Below, one piece after another: positions 1 to 8,554 of a stretch of DNA of 64,000 bases. The translations under genes were made by a program, and so were the position numbers. Under the pieces are notes generated by a model. The model had not been told where the DNA came from. It searched no databases and saw nothing but the letters and a program-made list of their open reading frames with translations. Source of the DNA: Pseudomonas fluorescens (GTDB lineage Bacteria; Pseudomonadota; Gammaproteobacteria; Pseudomonadales; Pseudomonadaceae); contig NZ_MOBX01000015.1 of the NCBI RefSeq assembly GCF_003732425.1, positions 204,303 to 268,302 on the forward strand. The letters are read 5' to 3'. The stretch's first letter is position 1. Every line of letters begins with the position of its first letter.

Positions 1-1
1 T

Positions 2-1048
2 GTTTCGCTGAGTCGAAGACTTGATCTCGGCCACCAATACCAGCGGCATATTTCCCGTACCTTCAACGCGTCATCCATCGAATTAATCGGCATGTGCCTG
101 CATAAATTCAACATAAAACTCGGGGCTTATGAAAAGTACTTCAACCAAGTGGATTTCCCTCTGCGCAGACTCTTCGTTCTATTGAATCTGACAAGCGGCA
201 AGCGGGATATTTTTCCTGGCGACAGGTTTAACAACGCCAGAATAAAATTGCACTCAATACAACTATTCGGCCAATACACCACCGACGCAATTCTGATCAC
301 GTGTCGTCAGACTGACCATTCCACCAAAGACAGTTGTATTGTTTACATCCCCAATGATCCAGGTGAAGGCATTTATAAAGACGATGACGAAGATCAGTGC
401 AAATATCGATTGGCTGTCAACTTCCTCGCCAGAAGCGAACTACGAGAATTGCTCATTTCCCAACTCTCCCAGCGCGAACAAATTGCAATCAAGACAAAAG
501 ATCTCAGCAGCATTTCGTTCGTCGATGACATCACGTTTATCCCGCTGAAGACAGGACTGTGCAAACACCTCTTCCAGCGTTGCCTGGATAAGCTGGCGGC
601 AGATGCCAGGGATGTCGCTGTGCCGGTTGCTCATGTGAACGAGCCGGCGTACGCCAACCGGCGCACAGATCAGGCCGTGCGCAAAAACACTCAGCGTTCC
701 GACGCCTTGGCCCATCATTTCAACATCCGCTTGCGGGGCCATGCCACCGATCAATGGCTGGCAATGGTGTTCGCCAACCTCGACGACTGGACCGCCCTCG
801 AAAAACACACTGCCCTTTCATGGCTGCTGGATCTGAAAAAGCGATTGTCCTTGGCTGATCCCGAACGCGACAGTCCGCAGGGGGGTGCCGCAAGGGCCGA
901 GTCTTATTTCAAGCAATTCGAGGTGAAGGAACATCCCGGCGGGCAATCCGCTAATCGACTGGTGAAACCTGCTCTGTCAGCAGAAGCCCGCGAAGCTTCA
1001 ACGCCCGTTCGTGCAGCATCGGTGACGGATACGGCTAACGGCTTATAA
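2..1048 (+). CDS. C-terminal part of a DUF6543-like (dermonecrotic-toxin-type) protein, cut by the window edge
   Basis: The reading frame is open from base 2 to a TAA at 1046-1048, so the gene begins outside the window; the first ATG at 92 is internal. The residues before that ATG include SRRLDLGHQYQRHI, which resembles a motif common in the large Pseudomonas DUF6543 proteins (often several hundred to over 1500 residues). The visible ~348 residues would be the C-terminal part of that region, ending in a low-complexity tail rich in Ala, Glu and Ser. These proteins are suspected secreted toxins, but their role is not well established. Family assignment rests on recalled motifs only. Confidence 0.6.
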   Translation, partial: VSLSRRLDLGHQYQRHISRTFNASSIELIGMCLHKFNIKLGAYEKYFNQVDFPLRRLFVLLNLTSGKRDIFPGDRFNNARIKLHSIQLFGQYTTDAILITCRQTDHSTKDSCIVYIPNDPGEGIYKDDDEDQCKYRLAVNFLARSELRELLISQLSQREQIAIKTKDLSSISFVDDITFIPLKTGLCKHLFQRCLDKLAADARDVAVPVAHVNEPAYANRRTDQAVRKNTQRSDALAHHFNIRLRGHATDQWLAMVFANLDDWTALEKHTALSWLLDLKKRLSLADPERDSPQGGAARAESYFKQFEVKEHPGGQSANRLVKPALSAEAREASTPVRAASVTDTANGL

Positions 1049-1158
1049 CTTATCGTTCTAAAACTCCACTTACCGGGACGGGTCAGTTTCTGAGTACCCG
1101 CCCTACTGGCGAGGTATGCCTTGACCCCCTCCCCAACGGAAAAACCGGTAAGGACTTT

Positions 1159-2931
1159 ATGTGCGGATTAGCTGGCGAGTTACGTTTTGATCAACAACCT
1201 GCAGACCTTGCAGCGATCGAGAGAATCACCCATCACCTGGCCCCTCGCGGCCCTGACGCGTGGGGCTTCCATGCCCAAGGGCCGATCGCCCTGGGCCACC
1301 GTCGCCTGAAAATCATGGACCTGTCGGACGGCTCGGCGCAGCCGATGATCGACAGCCAACTGGGCTTGTCGCTGGCCTTCAACGGCGCGATCTACAACTT
1401 CCCGGAACTGCGTGCCGAACTCGAAGCGCTGGGTTACGCCTTCTACTCCGGAGGCGACACCGAAGTGCTGCTCAAGGGCTACCACGCCTGGGGCGAAGAC
1501 CTGCTGCCGAAGCTTAACGGCATGTTCGCGTTTGCCATTTGGGAACGCGACGCCAAACGCCTGTTCATCGCCCGCGACCGTCTCGGCGTGAAACCGCTGT
1601 ACCTGTCGCGCACCGGCCAGCGCCTGCGCTTTGCCTCGGCGTTGCCGGCGCTGCTCAAGGGCGGCGACATCAACCCGATCCTCGATCCGGTGGCGCTCAA
1701 TCACTACCTGAATTTCCATGCCGTGGTCCCCGCGCCGCGCACTCTGCTGGCCGGCATCGAAAAACTGCCACCGGCGACCTGGATGCGCGTTGAAGCCGAT
1801 GGCAGCACCGAGCAGAAAACCTGGTGGACCCTGCCCTACGGCCCACACGACGACGAGAAAAACCTGACGCTGGAAGACTGGGTCGACCGCGTCCTCGACA
1901 GCACCCGCGAAGCGGTGGCGATTCGTCAACGTGCGGCGGTGGATGTCGGTGTGCTGCTCTCCGGCGGTGTCGACTCGAGCATGCTCGTCGGCCTGTTGCG
2001 TGAAGTCGGTGTCGACAACCTTTCGACCTTTTCCATCGGTTTCCAGGATGCTGGCGGCGAACGCGGTGACGAGTTCCAGTACTCGGATCTGATCGCCAAA
2101 CACTACGGCACTCAGCATCATCAACTGCGCATCGACGAGAAAGAAATCATCGAGCAATTGCCCGCCGCGTTCCGTGCAATGAGCGAGCCGATGGTCAGCC
2201 ATGACTGCATCGCGTTCTATCTGCTGTCGCGCGAAGTGGCCAAGCACTGCAAGGTTGTGCAGAGCGGTCAGGGTGCTGACGAATTGTTCGCCGGTTATCA
2301 CTGGTACCCGCAAGTCGATGGCGCGGCCGATCCGTATGCGGCGTATCGCAACGCGTTTTTCGACCGCAGCTACGACGACTACGCCGCCACCGTGCAGCCC
2401 AAATGGCTGACCGCAAACGATGCAGCCGGCGATTTCGTGAAGGAACATTTCGCCCAGCCTGGCGCCGATGCGGCGGTGGACAAAGCCTTGCGTCTGGACA
2501 GCACGGTGATGCTGGTCGATGACCCGGTCAAACGCGTCGACAACATGACCATGGCTTGGGGCCTGGAGGCGCGTACGCCGTTTCTCGACTACCGACTGGT
2601 CGAACTCTCGGCCCGAGTGCCTGGCAAATTCAAGCTGCCCGATGGCGGCAAACAAGTGCTGAAAGAAGCTGCGCGGCGGGTCATCCCGAGTGAAGTGATC
2701 GACCGTAAAAAGGGCTACTTCCCGGTGCCCGGTCTCAAACACTTGCAGGGCGACACCCTGAACTGGGTACGTGAACTGCTGCTCGATCCAAGTCAGGATC
2801 GCGGCCTGTTCAACCCGGCCATGCTCGACAAATTGCTGACCGATCCGCAGGGCCAACTGACGCCGTTGCGCGGTTCGAAGTTGTGGCAACTGGCGGCCCT
2901 GAACCTGTGGCTCAGTGAACAAGGAATCTGA
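1159..2931 (+). CDS. asnO: N-acetylglutaminylglutamine amidotransferase (asparagine synthetase B-like)
   Basis: 590 residues with AsnB architecture. The N-terminal glutaminase begins MCGLAGELRFD, with Cys2 as the Ntn nucleophile once Met1 is removed. The ATP-pyrophosphatase loop SGGVDSS lies near residue 268. In NAGGN synthesis this enzyme is thought to form the terminal amide of the osmolyte dipeptide N-acetylglutaminylglutamine amide. The identification over a plain AsnB rests on the next gene, ngg, which starts 3 bases after the stop, followed by the peptidase normally found with them. The start is preceded by GGTAAGGA. Induction by osmotic stress is known for this pathway; no specific operator was recognised in the 110-base upstream gap. 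Confidence 0.9.
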   Translation: MCGLAGELRFDQQPADLAAIERITHHLAPRGPDAWGFHAQGPIALGHRRLKIMDLSDGSAQPMIDSQLGLSLAFNGAIYNFPELRAELEALGYAFYSGGDTEVLLKGYHAWGEDLLPKLNGMFAFAIWERDAKRLFIARDRLGVKPLYLSRTGQRLRFASALPALLKGGDINPILDPVALNHYLNFHAVVPAPRTLLAGIEKLPPATWMRVEADGSTEQKTWWTLPYGPHDDEKNLTLEDWVDRVLDSTREAVAIRQRAAVDVGVLLSGGVDSSMLVGLLREVGVDNLSTFSIGFQDAGGERGDEFQYSDLIAKHYGTQHHQLRIDEKEIIEQLPAAFRAMSEPMVSHDCIAFYLLSREVAKHCKVVQSGQGADELFAGYHWYPQVDGAADPYAAYRNAFFDRSYDDYAATVQPKWLTANDAAGDFVKEHFAQPGADAAVDKALRLDSTVMLVDDPVKRVDNMTMAWGLEARTPFLDYRLVELSARVPGKFKLPDGGKQVLKEAARRVIPSEVIDRKKGYFPVPGLKHLQGDTLNWVRELLLDPSQDRGLFNPAMLDKLLTDPQGQLTPLRGSKLWQLAALNLWLSEQGI

Positions 2932-2934
2932 TCG

Positions 2935-4683
2935 ATGAAACCCCACGCCACGGCCATCAACCAACGCCTGCTACGCGGTCAGACACCGTCCTATGAACGC
3001 TTGCAGGCACGTCTGGCCGAAGACGGCAGCACGCTGGCGGCCGACCCGATTGCCGTACATTGCGGCTGGGGCCGGTTGCTGATCGGCCACACCTTTCCCG
3101 ATCCGGCATCGCTGGCGCAGGAACTGCTCAAAGAGCAGCCCGGCGAGCGCGACATCGCGTTGTATGTCGCTGCGCCGCAGCAGATTCTCGGGCTGGAACC
3201 GACGCAACTGTTTCTCGACCCATCCGACACGTTGCGCCTGTGGTTCAGCGATTACCGGCAGGCCACCCGCGTGTTTCGCGGCTTTCGTATCCGCCGCGCA
3301 CAGAGCGAGGCGGACTGGCAGGCGATCAATCAGTTGTACCAGGCACGCGGCATGCTGCCGATCGATGCCACGCGGCTGACCCCGCACCATCAGGGCGGCC
3401 CGGTGTACTGGCTGGCCGAGGATGAAGACAGCGGCGCGGTGATCGGCAGCGTCATGGGCCTGAACCATCAGAAGGCCTTCAATGACCCGGAAAACGGCAG
3501 CAGTTTGTGGTGCCTGGCGGTTGATCCGCAATGCTCGCGCCCGGGTGTCGGTGAAGTACTGGTGCGGCACCTGATCGAACACTTCATGAGCCGTGGTCTG
3601 AGCTATCTCGACCTGTCGGTGTTGCACGACAACCGTCAAGCGAAAAACCTCTACGCCAAGCTCGGCTTTCGCAATCTGTCGACCTTTGCCATCAAGCGCA
3701 AGAACGGCATCAATCAGCCGCTGTTTCTCGGCCCGGGGCCAGAAGCGCAGTTCAATCCCTATGCGCGAATCATCGTTGAAGAAGCCCATCGACGCGGCAT
3801 CGACGTGCAGGTGGATGACGCCGATGCCGGGCTATTCACCCTCAGCCATGGCGGGCGCCGGGTGCGTTGCCGCGAATCGCTAAGCGACCTGACCAGTGCA
3901 ATCAGCATGAGCCTTTGCCAGGACAAAAGCCTGACGCACAAAGTGCTGAAAGGCGCGGGGTTAAACCTGCCCTCGCAGCAACTGGCGGGCAACGCCGACG
4001 ACAACCTGGCCTTCCTCGATGAACATCAACGGGTGGTGGTCAAGCCGCTCGACGGTGAACAAGGCCAAGGCGTGGCGGTGGATTTACAGAGCATCGAAGA
4101 GGTGCAGCAAGCCATCGAAACGGCGAAGCAATTTGATAGCCGCGTGCTGCTGGAAAGCTTCCACGAAGGGCTTGATCTGCGGATTCTGGTGATTGGCTTT
4201 GAAGTGGTCGCCGCGGCAATTCGCAAACCGGCGGAAGTGGTCGGCGATGGCCAGCATTCGGTGGGCGCGTTGATCGAGGCACAGAGTCGGCGTCGGCAAG
4301 CGGCCACCAGCGGCGAAAGCAAGATCCCGCTGGATCACGAAACCCAACGCACCCTGCATGCGGCGGGTTATGACTGCAGCAGCATTTTGCCGGCCGGCGA
4401 GCATCTGTTTGTCCGCCGTACGGCGAATCTGCACACCGGCGGCACGCTGGAAGATGTCACCGCGATTCTGCATCCGACGCTGGTCGATGCGGCGGTGCGG
4501 GCAGCCCGGGCGCTGGACATTCCGATGGTCGGCCTCGACTTGATGGTGCCGGCGGCGGATCAGCCCGAGTACGTGTTTATCGAGGCCAACGAACGCGCCG
4601 GTCTGGCCAACCATGAGCCGCAGCCGACGGCGGAGCGGTTTGTCGATTTGTTGTTTCCGCACAGTCAGCCGGTTGTCTCTTGA
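2935..4683 (+). CDS. ngg: N-acetylglutaminylglutamine synthetase (GNAT plus ATP-grasp)
   Basis: 582 residues with two fused enzymes. A GNAT acetyltransferase domain spans about residues 115-265 (LAVDPQCSRPGVGEVLVRH is the acetyl-CoA loop region, followed by NRQAKNLYAKLGF). A C-terminal ATP-grasp ligase resembling cyanophycin/glutathione synthetases spans about 285-580 (VVVKPLDGEQGQGV, then FIEANERAGL as the metal-binding end). The fusion acetylates glutamine and joins a second glutamine, giving the substrate that AsnO amidates. It begins 3 bases after asnO, so the two are surely cotranscribed. Length and fusion match the known family. Confidence 0.92.
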   Translation: MKPHATAINQRLLRGQTPSYERLQARLAEDGSTLAADPIAVHCGWGRLLIGHTFPDPASLAQELLKEQPGERDIALYVAAPQQILGLEPTQLFLDPSDTLRLWFSDYRQATRVFRGFRIRRAQSEADWQAINQLYQARGMLPIDATRLTPHHQGGPVYWLAEDEDSGAVIGSVMGLNHQKAFNDPENGSSLWCLAVDPQCSRPGVGEVLVRHLIEHFMSRGLSYLDLSVLHDNRQAKNLYAKLGFRNLSTFAIKRKNGINQPLFLGPGPEAQFNPYARIIVEEAHRRGIDVQVDDADAGLFTLSHGGRRVRCRESLSDLTSAISMSLCQDKSLTHKVLKGAGLNLPSQQLAGNADDNLAFLDEHQRVVVKPLDGEQGQGVAVDLQSIEEVQQAIETAKQFDSRVLLESFHEGLDLRILVIGFEVVAAAIRKPAEVVGDGQHSVGALIEAQSRRRQAATSGESKIPLDHETQRTLHAAGYDCSSILPAGEHLFVRRTANLHTGGTLEDVTAILHPTLVDAAVRAARALDIPMVGLDLMVPAADQPEYVFIEANERAGLANHEPQPTAERFVDLLFPHSQPVVS

Positions 4684-4703
4684 ATCTGCTTTGTACGGGC
4701 TGA

Positions 4704-4792
4704 CGCCTTCGCGAGCAGGCTCGCTCCCACATTTGGAATTCATTCCCCTGTGGGAGCGACGGTGCGACGATTCGACCTGCTCGCGAAGGGGC
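4704..4792. repeat. REP/BIME inverted repeat, copy 1
   Basis: Two arms containing CTTCGCGAGCAGG and CCTGCTCGCGAAG in opposite orientation around a spacer with GTGGGAGCGA. It is nearly identical (about 79 of 86 bases) to the repeat at 6069-6156; the two bracket the peptidase gene in the same orientation. Such elements are usually transcript stabilisers or intergenic spacers and may be moved by RAYT transposases encoded elsewhere. Confidence 0.9.
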
Positions 4793-4857
4793 CCTTAAAT
4801 TCACCCCAAATCCCCCTCATCGAAACCATCGATGTGCTTAACCCATCAGGAGTTTCC

Positions 4858-6048
4858 ATGACCACGCAAATCCCCGAACCGGATCTCAACTACCTGCAAA
4901 AAGTCCTCCTGGAAATGCTCGCCATTCCCAGCCCCACCGGGTTCACCGACACCATCGTGCGTTACGTCGCCGAGCGTCTGGAAGAACTCGGTATCCCCTT
5001 TGAAATGACCCGGCGCGGCACCATTCGCGCCACGCTCAAAGGCAAGAAGAACAGCCCCGACCGCGCAGTCTCGGCCCACCTCGACACCATCGGCGCGGCG
5101 GTCCGCGCGATCAAAGACAACGGCCGCCTGACCCTCGCCCCGGTCGGCTGCTGGTCGAGCCGTTTTGCCGAGGGCAGCCGCGTCAGCCTGTTCACCGACA
5201 ACGGCGTGATTCGCGGCAGCGTGCTACCGCTGATGGCCTCCGGGCACGCGTTCAACACCGCCGTGGATGAGATGCCGATCAGTTGGGATCACGTTGAACT
5301 GCGTCTGGACGCCTACTGTGCGACCAAGGCTGACTGCGACTCGCTGGGCATCAGCATCGGCGACGTGGTTGCATTCGATCCGCTGCCGGAATTTACCGAA
5401 AGCGGTCACATCAGCGCCCGTCACCTCGATGACAAGGCTGGGGTTGCGGCGCTGCTCGCAGCACTCAAAGCCATCGTCGACAGCGGCCAGGAACTGATGA
5501 TCGACTGCCATCCGCTGTTCACCATCACCGAAGAAACCGGCAGCGGCGCAGCGGCAGCATTGCCGTGGGACGTCAGCGAATTCGTCGGCATCGACATCGC
5601 CCCCGTTGCGCCAGGGCAGCACTCCAGTGAACACGCGGTGAGTGTGGCGATGCAAGATTCCGGCGGCCCTTACGACTATCACCTGTCGCGGCATTTGCTG
5701 CGCCTGGCCGGTGAAAACGAACTGCCGGTGCGCCGCGACCTGTTCCGCTATTACTTCAGCGATGCGCATTCGGCGGTGACCGCCGGCCACGATATCCGCA
5801 CCGCCCTGCTCGCCTTTGGTTGCGATGCGACTCATGGTTACGAGCGCACGCACATCGACAGCCTCGCAGCGCTCAGTCGTTTGCTTGGTGCCTATATTCT
5901 GAGCCCGCCAGTGTTCGCCAGCGATGCAGCGCCGGCCAATGCCTCGCTGGATCGCTTCAGTCATCAGATTGAACATGACACGCAGATGGAGAGCGATACG
6001 CGGGTGCCGTCGGTGGACAGTCTGGTGGGGCAGCGTTCCGACAGTTAA
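4858..6048 (+). CDS. M42-family peptidase of the NAGGN osmoprotectant system
   Basis: 396 residues. The start at 4858 follows AGGAG at 4848-4852; an upstream in-frame ATG at 4750 lies inside the repeat and lacks support. Co-catalytic metalloaminopeptidase features include SAHLDTIGAAV near residue 75 (metal His/Asp), HLDDKAGVAALLAAL near 190, ITEETGSG (catalytic Glu pair) and a C-terminal THGYERTHIDSL. The gene follows asnO-ngg in many genomes and is presumed to hydrolyse or recycle the osmolyte peptide after stress; this role is inferred from context. It is set apart from ngg by a REP element. Confidence 0.87.
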   Translation: MTTQIPEPDLNYLQKVLLEMLAIPSPTGFTDTIVRYVAERLEELGIPFEMTRRGTIRATLKGKKNSPDRAVSAHLDTIGAAVRAIKDNGRLTLAPVGCWSSRFAEGSRVSLFTDNGVIRGSVLPLMASGHAFNTAVDEMPISWDHVELRLDAYCATKADCDSLGISIGDVVAFDPLPEFTESGHISARHLDDKAGVAALLAALKAIVDSGQELMIDCHPLFTITEETGSGAAAALPWDVSEFVGIDIAPVAPGQHSSEHAVSVAMQDSGGPYDYHLSRHLLRLAGENELPVRRDLFRYYFSDAHSAVTAGHDIRTALLAFGCDATHGYERTHIDSLAALSRLLGAYILSPPVFASDAAPANASLDRFSHQIEHDTQMESDTRVPSVDSLVGQRSDS

Positions 6049-6068
6049 CTCTTTGTTGGCAGAACCAT

Positions 6069-6156
6069 CGCCTTCGCGAGCAGGCTCGCTCCCGCATTTG
6101 GAATGCAATCCCTTGTGGAAGCGATGGTGCGACGATTCGACCTGCTCGCGAAGAGG
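6069..6156. repeat. REP/BIME inverted repeat, copy 2
   Basis: Same sequence and orientation as the element at 4704-4792, differing at about 7 of 86 aligned bases. Arms CTTCGCGAGCAGG and CCTGCTCGCGAAG. It lies just downstream of the peptidase stop. Confidence 0.9.
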
Positions 6157-6233
6157 CCAGATCCGGCAACACAAAACTGGCAGGCAACCCGCAATCGCCG
6201 TAGCATCCCGACATTGATTTGACCGAGGTGCCC

Positions 6234-6461
6234 ATGCTCATTCCCTACGACGCGCTTGAAGTCGACACCCTCACCCGCCTGATCGAGGATTTCGTCACCC
6301 GCGACGGTACCGACAACGGTGATGACACGCCCCTGGAAACCCGCGTGCTGCGCGTGCGTCAGGCATTGACCAAAGGTCAGGCGCTGATCGTTTTCGACCC
6401 GGAAAGCGAGCAATGTCAGTTGATGCTCAAGCACGACGTGCCTAAGCACTTGTTCGACTGA
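6234..6461 (+). CDS. yheU: YheU-family protein (UPF0270)
   Basis: 75 residues beginning MLIPYDALEVDTLTRLIEDF. The pattern MLIP-x-x-x-L-x-x-x-T-L-x-x-LIE-x-FV-x-R-x-GTD matches E. coli YheU in sequence and length. A GAGGTG Shine-Dalgarno at 6225-6230 decides the ATG at 6234 over the in-frame ATG at 6219. Function is unknown. It is convergent with the rsmI-like gene, with only 5 bases between the stops and no terminator between them. Confidence 0.88.
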   Translation: MLIPYDALEVDTLTRLIEDFVTRDGTDNGDDTPLETRVLRVRQALTKGQALIVFDPESEQCQLMLKHDVPKHLFD

Positions 6462-6466
6462 AATCC

Positions 6467-6652
6467 TCAGCGAACTTTCTGCGTTGCCTGCTTGCGCTTG
6501 ATCCTGTCGTACACCTCCGCGCGATGCACATTGACCTTCTGTGGCGCCTCGACGCCAAAGCGCACGCTGGAACCATTCACGGACAAAACGCGCAGAGTGA
6601 TGTCATCACCAATTGAGATCAACTCACCGACGACACGGCTGAGTACAAGCAT
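6467..6652 (-). CDS. rsmI: CsrA/RsmA-family RNA-binding regulator, RsmI-like
   Basis: 61 residues, full CsrA length, starting MLVLSRVVGELISIGDDI. It carries the RNA-contact residues Leu4, Arg6, Val42 and Arg44 (NVHRAEVYDRI); the usual Arg7 is Val here. CsrA dimers bind GGA motifs near ribosome binding sites and control secondary metabolism, motility and biofilm downstream of Gac/Rsm. Fluorescent pseudomonads carry RsmA, RsmE and a more divergent RsmI; the divergence from the canonical MLILTRR start suggests RsmI, assigned from memory. The leader forms a 10-bp hairpin that reaches the Shine-Dalgarno. Confidence 0.85.
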   Translation of the reverse strand: MLVLSRVVGELISIGDDITLRVLSVNGSSVRFGVEAPQKVNVHRAEVYDRIKRKQATQKVR

Positions 6653-6662
6653 GAGATTCGTC

Positions 6663-6686
6663 CTTCAGGGTTAGCAAACCCTGAAG
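6663..6686 (-). promoter_or_regulatory. Hairpin in the rsmI leader overlapping the ribosome binding site
   Basis: On the coding strand CTTCAGGGTT-tgct-AACCCTGAAG forms a perfect 10-bp stem. It ends 10 bases before the ATG. Its 3' arm supplies the first bases of the Shine-Dalgarno AAGGA, which contains GGA, the core of CsrA-type binding sites. This would allow structural or autogenous translational control; the control itself is inference. Confidence 0.55.
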
Positions 6687-6786
6687 ATGCGCGGCTTGCG
6701 GCGGCTCTACAATGCGCGGCGAGCAAATCAGTTTTGCCTTACATCCTTGCTCGTATCTAGCTGTCGGACGCTTCCCACAAAAACCA

Positions 6787-7119
6787 TCAGACAGCGGAAA
6801 AGCGTGGCCCGAACAGAATCACACTGGCGCCAATCACGCACAATGCCACGCCGATCCAGTCCGAACTCAATGGACGAACCCGCTCGACCACCATCAGCCA
6901 GCCAATCGACGCGACGATGTAGATCCCGCCATACGCGGCATAGGCACGCCCGGCATAGTTGGCTTCGACGCGGGTCAGCAACAGTGCGAACAGGGTCAGG
7001 CTAAGCAACGCCGGGATTACCCACAACGCACTTTTGCCTTGGCGCAGCCACATGAAGAAGGCGAAACAACCGGCGATTTCAAACAGCGCCGCGAGGAAGA
7101 ACCACACGTAATTGAGCAT
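6787..7119 (-). CDS. YnfA/UPF0060 small membrane protein
   Basis: 110 residues, the usual YnfA length. Four hydrophobic helices are visible: LNYVWFFLAALFEIAGCFAFF, then LWVIPALLSLTLFALLL, AYAAYGGIYIVASIGWLMVV and WIGVALCVIGASVILFG. The family is related to small multidrug resistance proteins; its physiological substrate is unclear. The ATG at 7119 aligns with other YnfA starts; the longer frame to 7173 adds an unrelated polar stretch and is rejected. Confidence 0.88.
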   Translation of the reverse strand: MLNYVWFFLAALFEIAGCFAFFMWLRQGKSALWVIPALLSLTLFALLLTRVEANYAGRAYAAYGGIYIVASIGWLMVVERVRPLSSDWIGVALCVIGASVILFGPRFSAV

Positions 7120-7182
7120 TGATGCGTCTCGACAGGGTGACCATTGCGGCCACCCTAACGACGCCGTCAGCAACGGGCAAGG

Positions 7183-7998
7183 TCAGCCGTTGTTCTGTTT
7201 GGCTTTGGCGCGCATTTTTTCCGCCATTGAGGTCATTTCGTTGTAGAGCAGTTGCGGGTTCTTCTGCTTGATTGCCCAGGCCATGCGCCCTTGTTCGTGG
7301 GGCAGGATCATGAACTCGCCAGCGGCGACTTGCTGATAGATGTAGTCGGCGATGTCCGCCGCGGTAATCGGCGAACTTTCCAGCAACTTGCCGACCTGCG
7401 CTTTCATCGCCGGCGTCGGGCCACGGAATGAGTCGAGCAAGTTGGTCTGGAAGAACGACGGGCACACTACATGCACGCCGACTTCCTGCTGCGCCAGTTC
7501 AATCAGCAGGCTCTCCGAAAGTGCTACCACGCCGGCCTTGGCCACGTTGTAGTTACTCATCGCCGGGCCTTGCATCAGTGCCGCCATGGAGGCGATGTTG
7601 ATGATTTTGCCTTTGCTTTGCTCAAGCAGCGGCAAGAACGCCTTGCAGCCCTTGACCACGCCCATCAGGTTGATCGCGATCTGCCAGTCCCAGTCTTCCA
7701 GCGACAGTTCGCTGAAGAAGCCACCCGAGGCCACGCCGGCGTTGTTGACGATGATATCGATGCCACCGAGTTTTTCTTCACAGGCCTGAGCGAACGCGGT
7801 GAGCTGGCTGTAATCACGCACATCGCAGCGCTGGGTAAAACCGTCGCCACCGGCCTCGCGAACCATTTTCAGGGTTTCCTGCAGGCCGGGTTCGCTGACA
7901 TCGGACAAGGCCAGTTGCCAGCCTTCACGCGCCCAGCGCAGCGCGATTTCGCGACCCAGGCCCGAGCCCGCACCAGTGATCATCATGCGATTTTGCAT
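7183..7998 (-). CDS. SDR-family NAD(P)-dependent oxidoreductase
   Basis: 271 residues. It begins MQNRMMITGAGSGLGREIAL with the TGxxxGxG cofactor motif. NNAG (IIVNNAGVASG), the catalytic Ser (NIASMAAL) and YNVAK (Tyr/Lys pair) follow. Classical SDR fold; substrate not predictable. The C-terminal KQKNPQLLYNEMTSMAEKMRAKAKQNNG is long and basic for the family. The longer frame to 8175 reads into a repeat, so the ATG at 7998 is used. Confidence 0.85.
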   Translation of the reverse strand: MQNRMMITGAGSGLGREIALRWAREGWQLALSDVSEPGLQETLKMVREAGGDGFTQRCDVRDYSQLTAFAQACEEKLGGIDIIVNNAGVASGGFFSELSLEDWDWQIAINLMGVVKGCKAFLPLLEQSKGKIINIASMAALMQGPAMSNYNVAKAGVVALSESLLIELAQQEVGVHVVCPSFFQTNLLDSFRGPTPAMKAQVGKLLESSPITAADIADYIYQQVAAGEFMILPHEQGRMAWAIKQKNPQLLYNEMTSMAEKMRAKAKQNNG

Positions 7999-8087
7999 AG
8001 CACACAGCCTTGTTGTTCCGGGGAAGATGCGCCGAGTGTAGCGAAGGATCGGCGCGCGCCCACGCTCCATCAAGTTGCTGAATGCAA

Positions 8088-8167
8088 GATCAAAAGATCG
8101 CAGCCTTCGGCAGCTCCTACTTGGATTCGTGTAGGAGCTATCGAGTGAAACGAGGCTGCGATCTTTT
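8088..8167. repeat. REP-like inverted repeat, GATCAAAAGATCGCAG family
   Basis: Left arm GATCAAAAGATCGCAGCC followed by GGCAGCTCCTAC; right arm GTAGGAGCT, then GGCTGCGATCTTTT. A second member of this family lies at 34554-34637. These are common intergenic elements in the P. fluorescens group. Confidence 0.8.
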
Positions 8168-8327
8168 CGCTGCAAAGGAAATAAGCGAGCGATCCAAATA
8201 CATTAAAAAAACATTGAATTTTCTTTCATGCGCACCGGTCGGAATTTGTAAGCCGTCTGGAATTACTTAGTTTCCAGACGCCCTTGAATACCAAGACTTC
8301 TCGAACACTATCAACAAGGAAATCGAC

Positions 8328-8480
8328 ATGGGCACAATTCTAATCATTATCCTGATCCTGTTGCTGATCGGTGGTCTGCCGGTCTTCCCGCACTCCAGAA
8401 GTTGGGGCTATGGTCCATCGGGCATTATCGGCGTGGTATTGGTAGTGCTGTTGGTGCTGCTGTTACTCGGTCGGATATAA
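8328..8480 (+). CDS. DUF3309 small membrane protein
   Basis: 50 residues. Starts MGTILIIILILLLIGGLPVF, then a PHSRSWGYGPSG loop, then VVLVVLLVLLLLGRI. The two-helix layout with a W-G-Y-x-P-S-G loop fits the DUF3309 family of tiny inner-membrane proteins, function unknown and often stress-related. AAGGAA at 8316-8321 is the Shine-Dalgarno. A strong terminator follows 12 bases after the stop, so it is probably monocistronic. Confidence 0.85.
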   Translation: MGTILIIILILLLIGGLPVFPHSRSWGYGPSGIIGVVLVVLLVLLLLGRI

Positions 8481-8492
8481 CGATTCAAGCGC

Positions 8493-8526
8493 AAAAAAAG
8501 AGGCCCTGTTCAGGGCCTCTTTTTTA
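8493..8526. terminator. Bidirectional intrinsic terminator
   Basis: AGAGGCCCTG-tt-CAGGGCCTCT flanked by A and T runs on both sides. It serves the DUF3309 gene (+) and the converging LTA-synthase-like gene (-). Confidence 0.9.
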
Positions 8527-8554
8527 TTGCGCGGATTTTACTGTCGGCGAGCGA

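Noticed and set aside
1049..1158. AlgU/sigma-E promoter before asnO
   Set aside because: A TCTGA element is present, but no GAACTT-type -35 lies at the right distance.
1180..2964. A 594-codon open frame antisense to asnO
   Set aside because: It is a shadow of a high-GC coding gene in which codon bias keeps the opposite frame open. The product is His/Arg/Val-rich without domains, while the plus-strand gene has full catalytic motifs.
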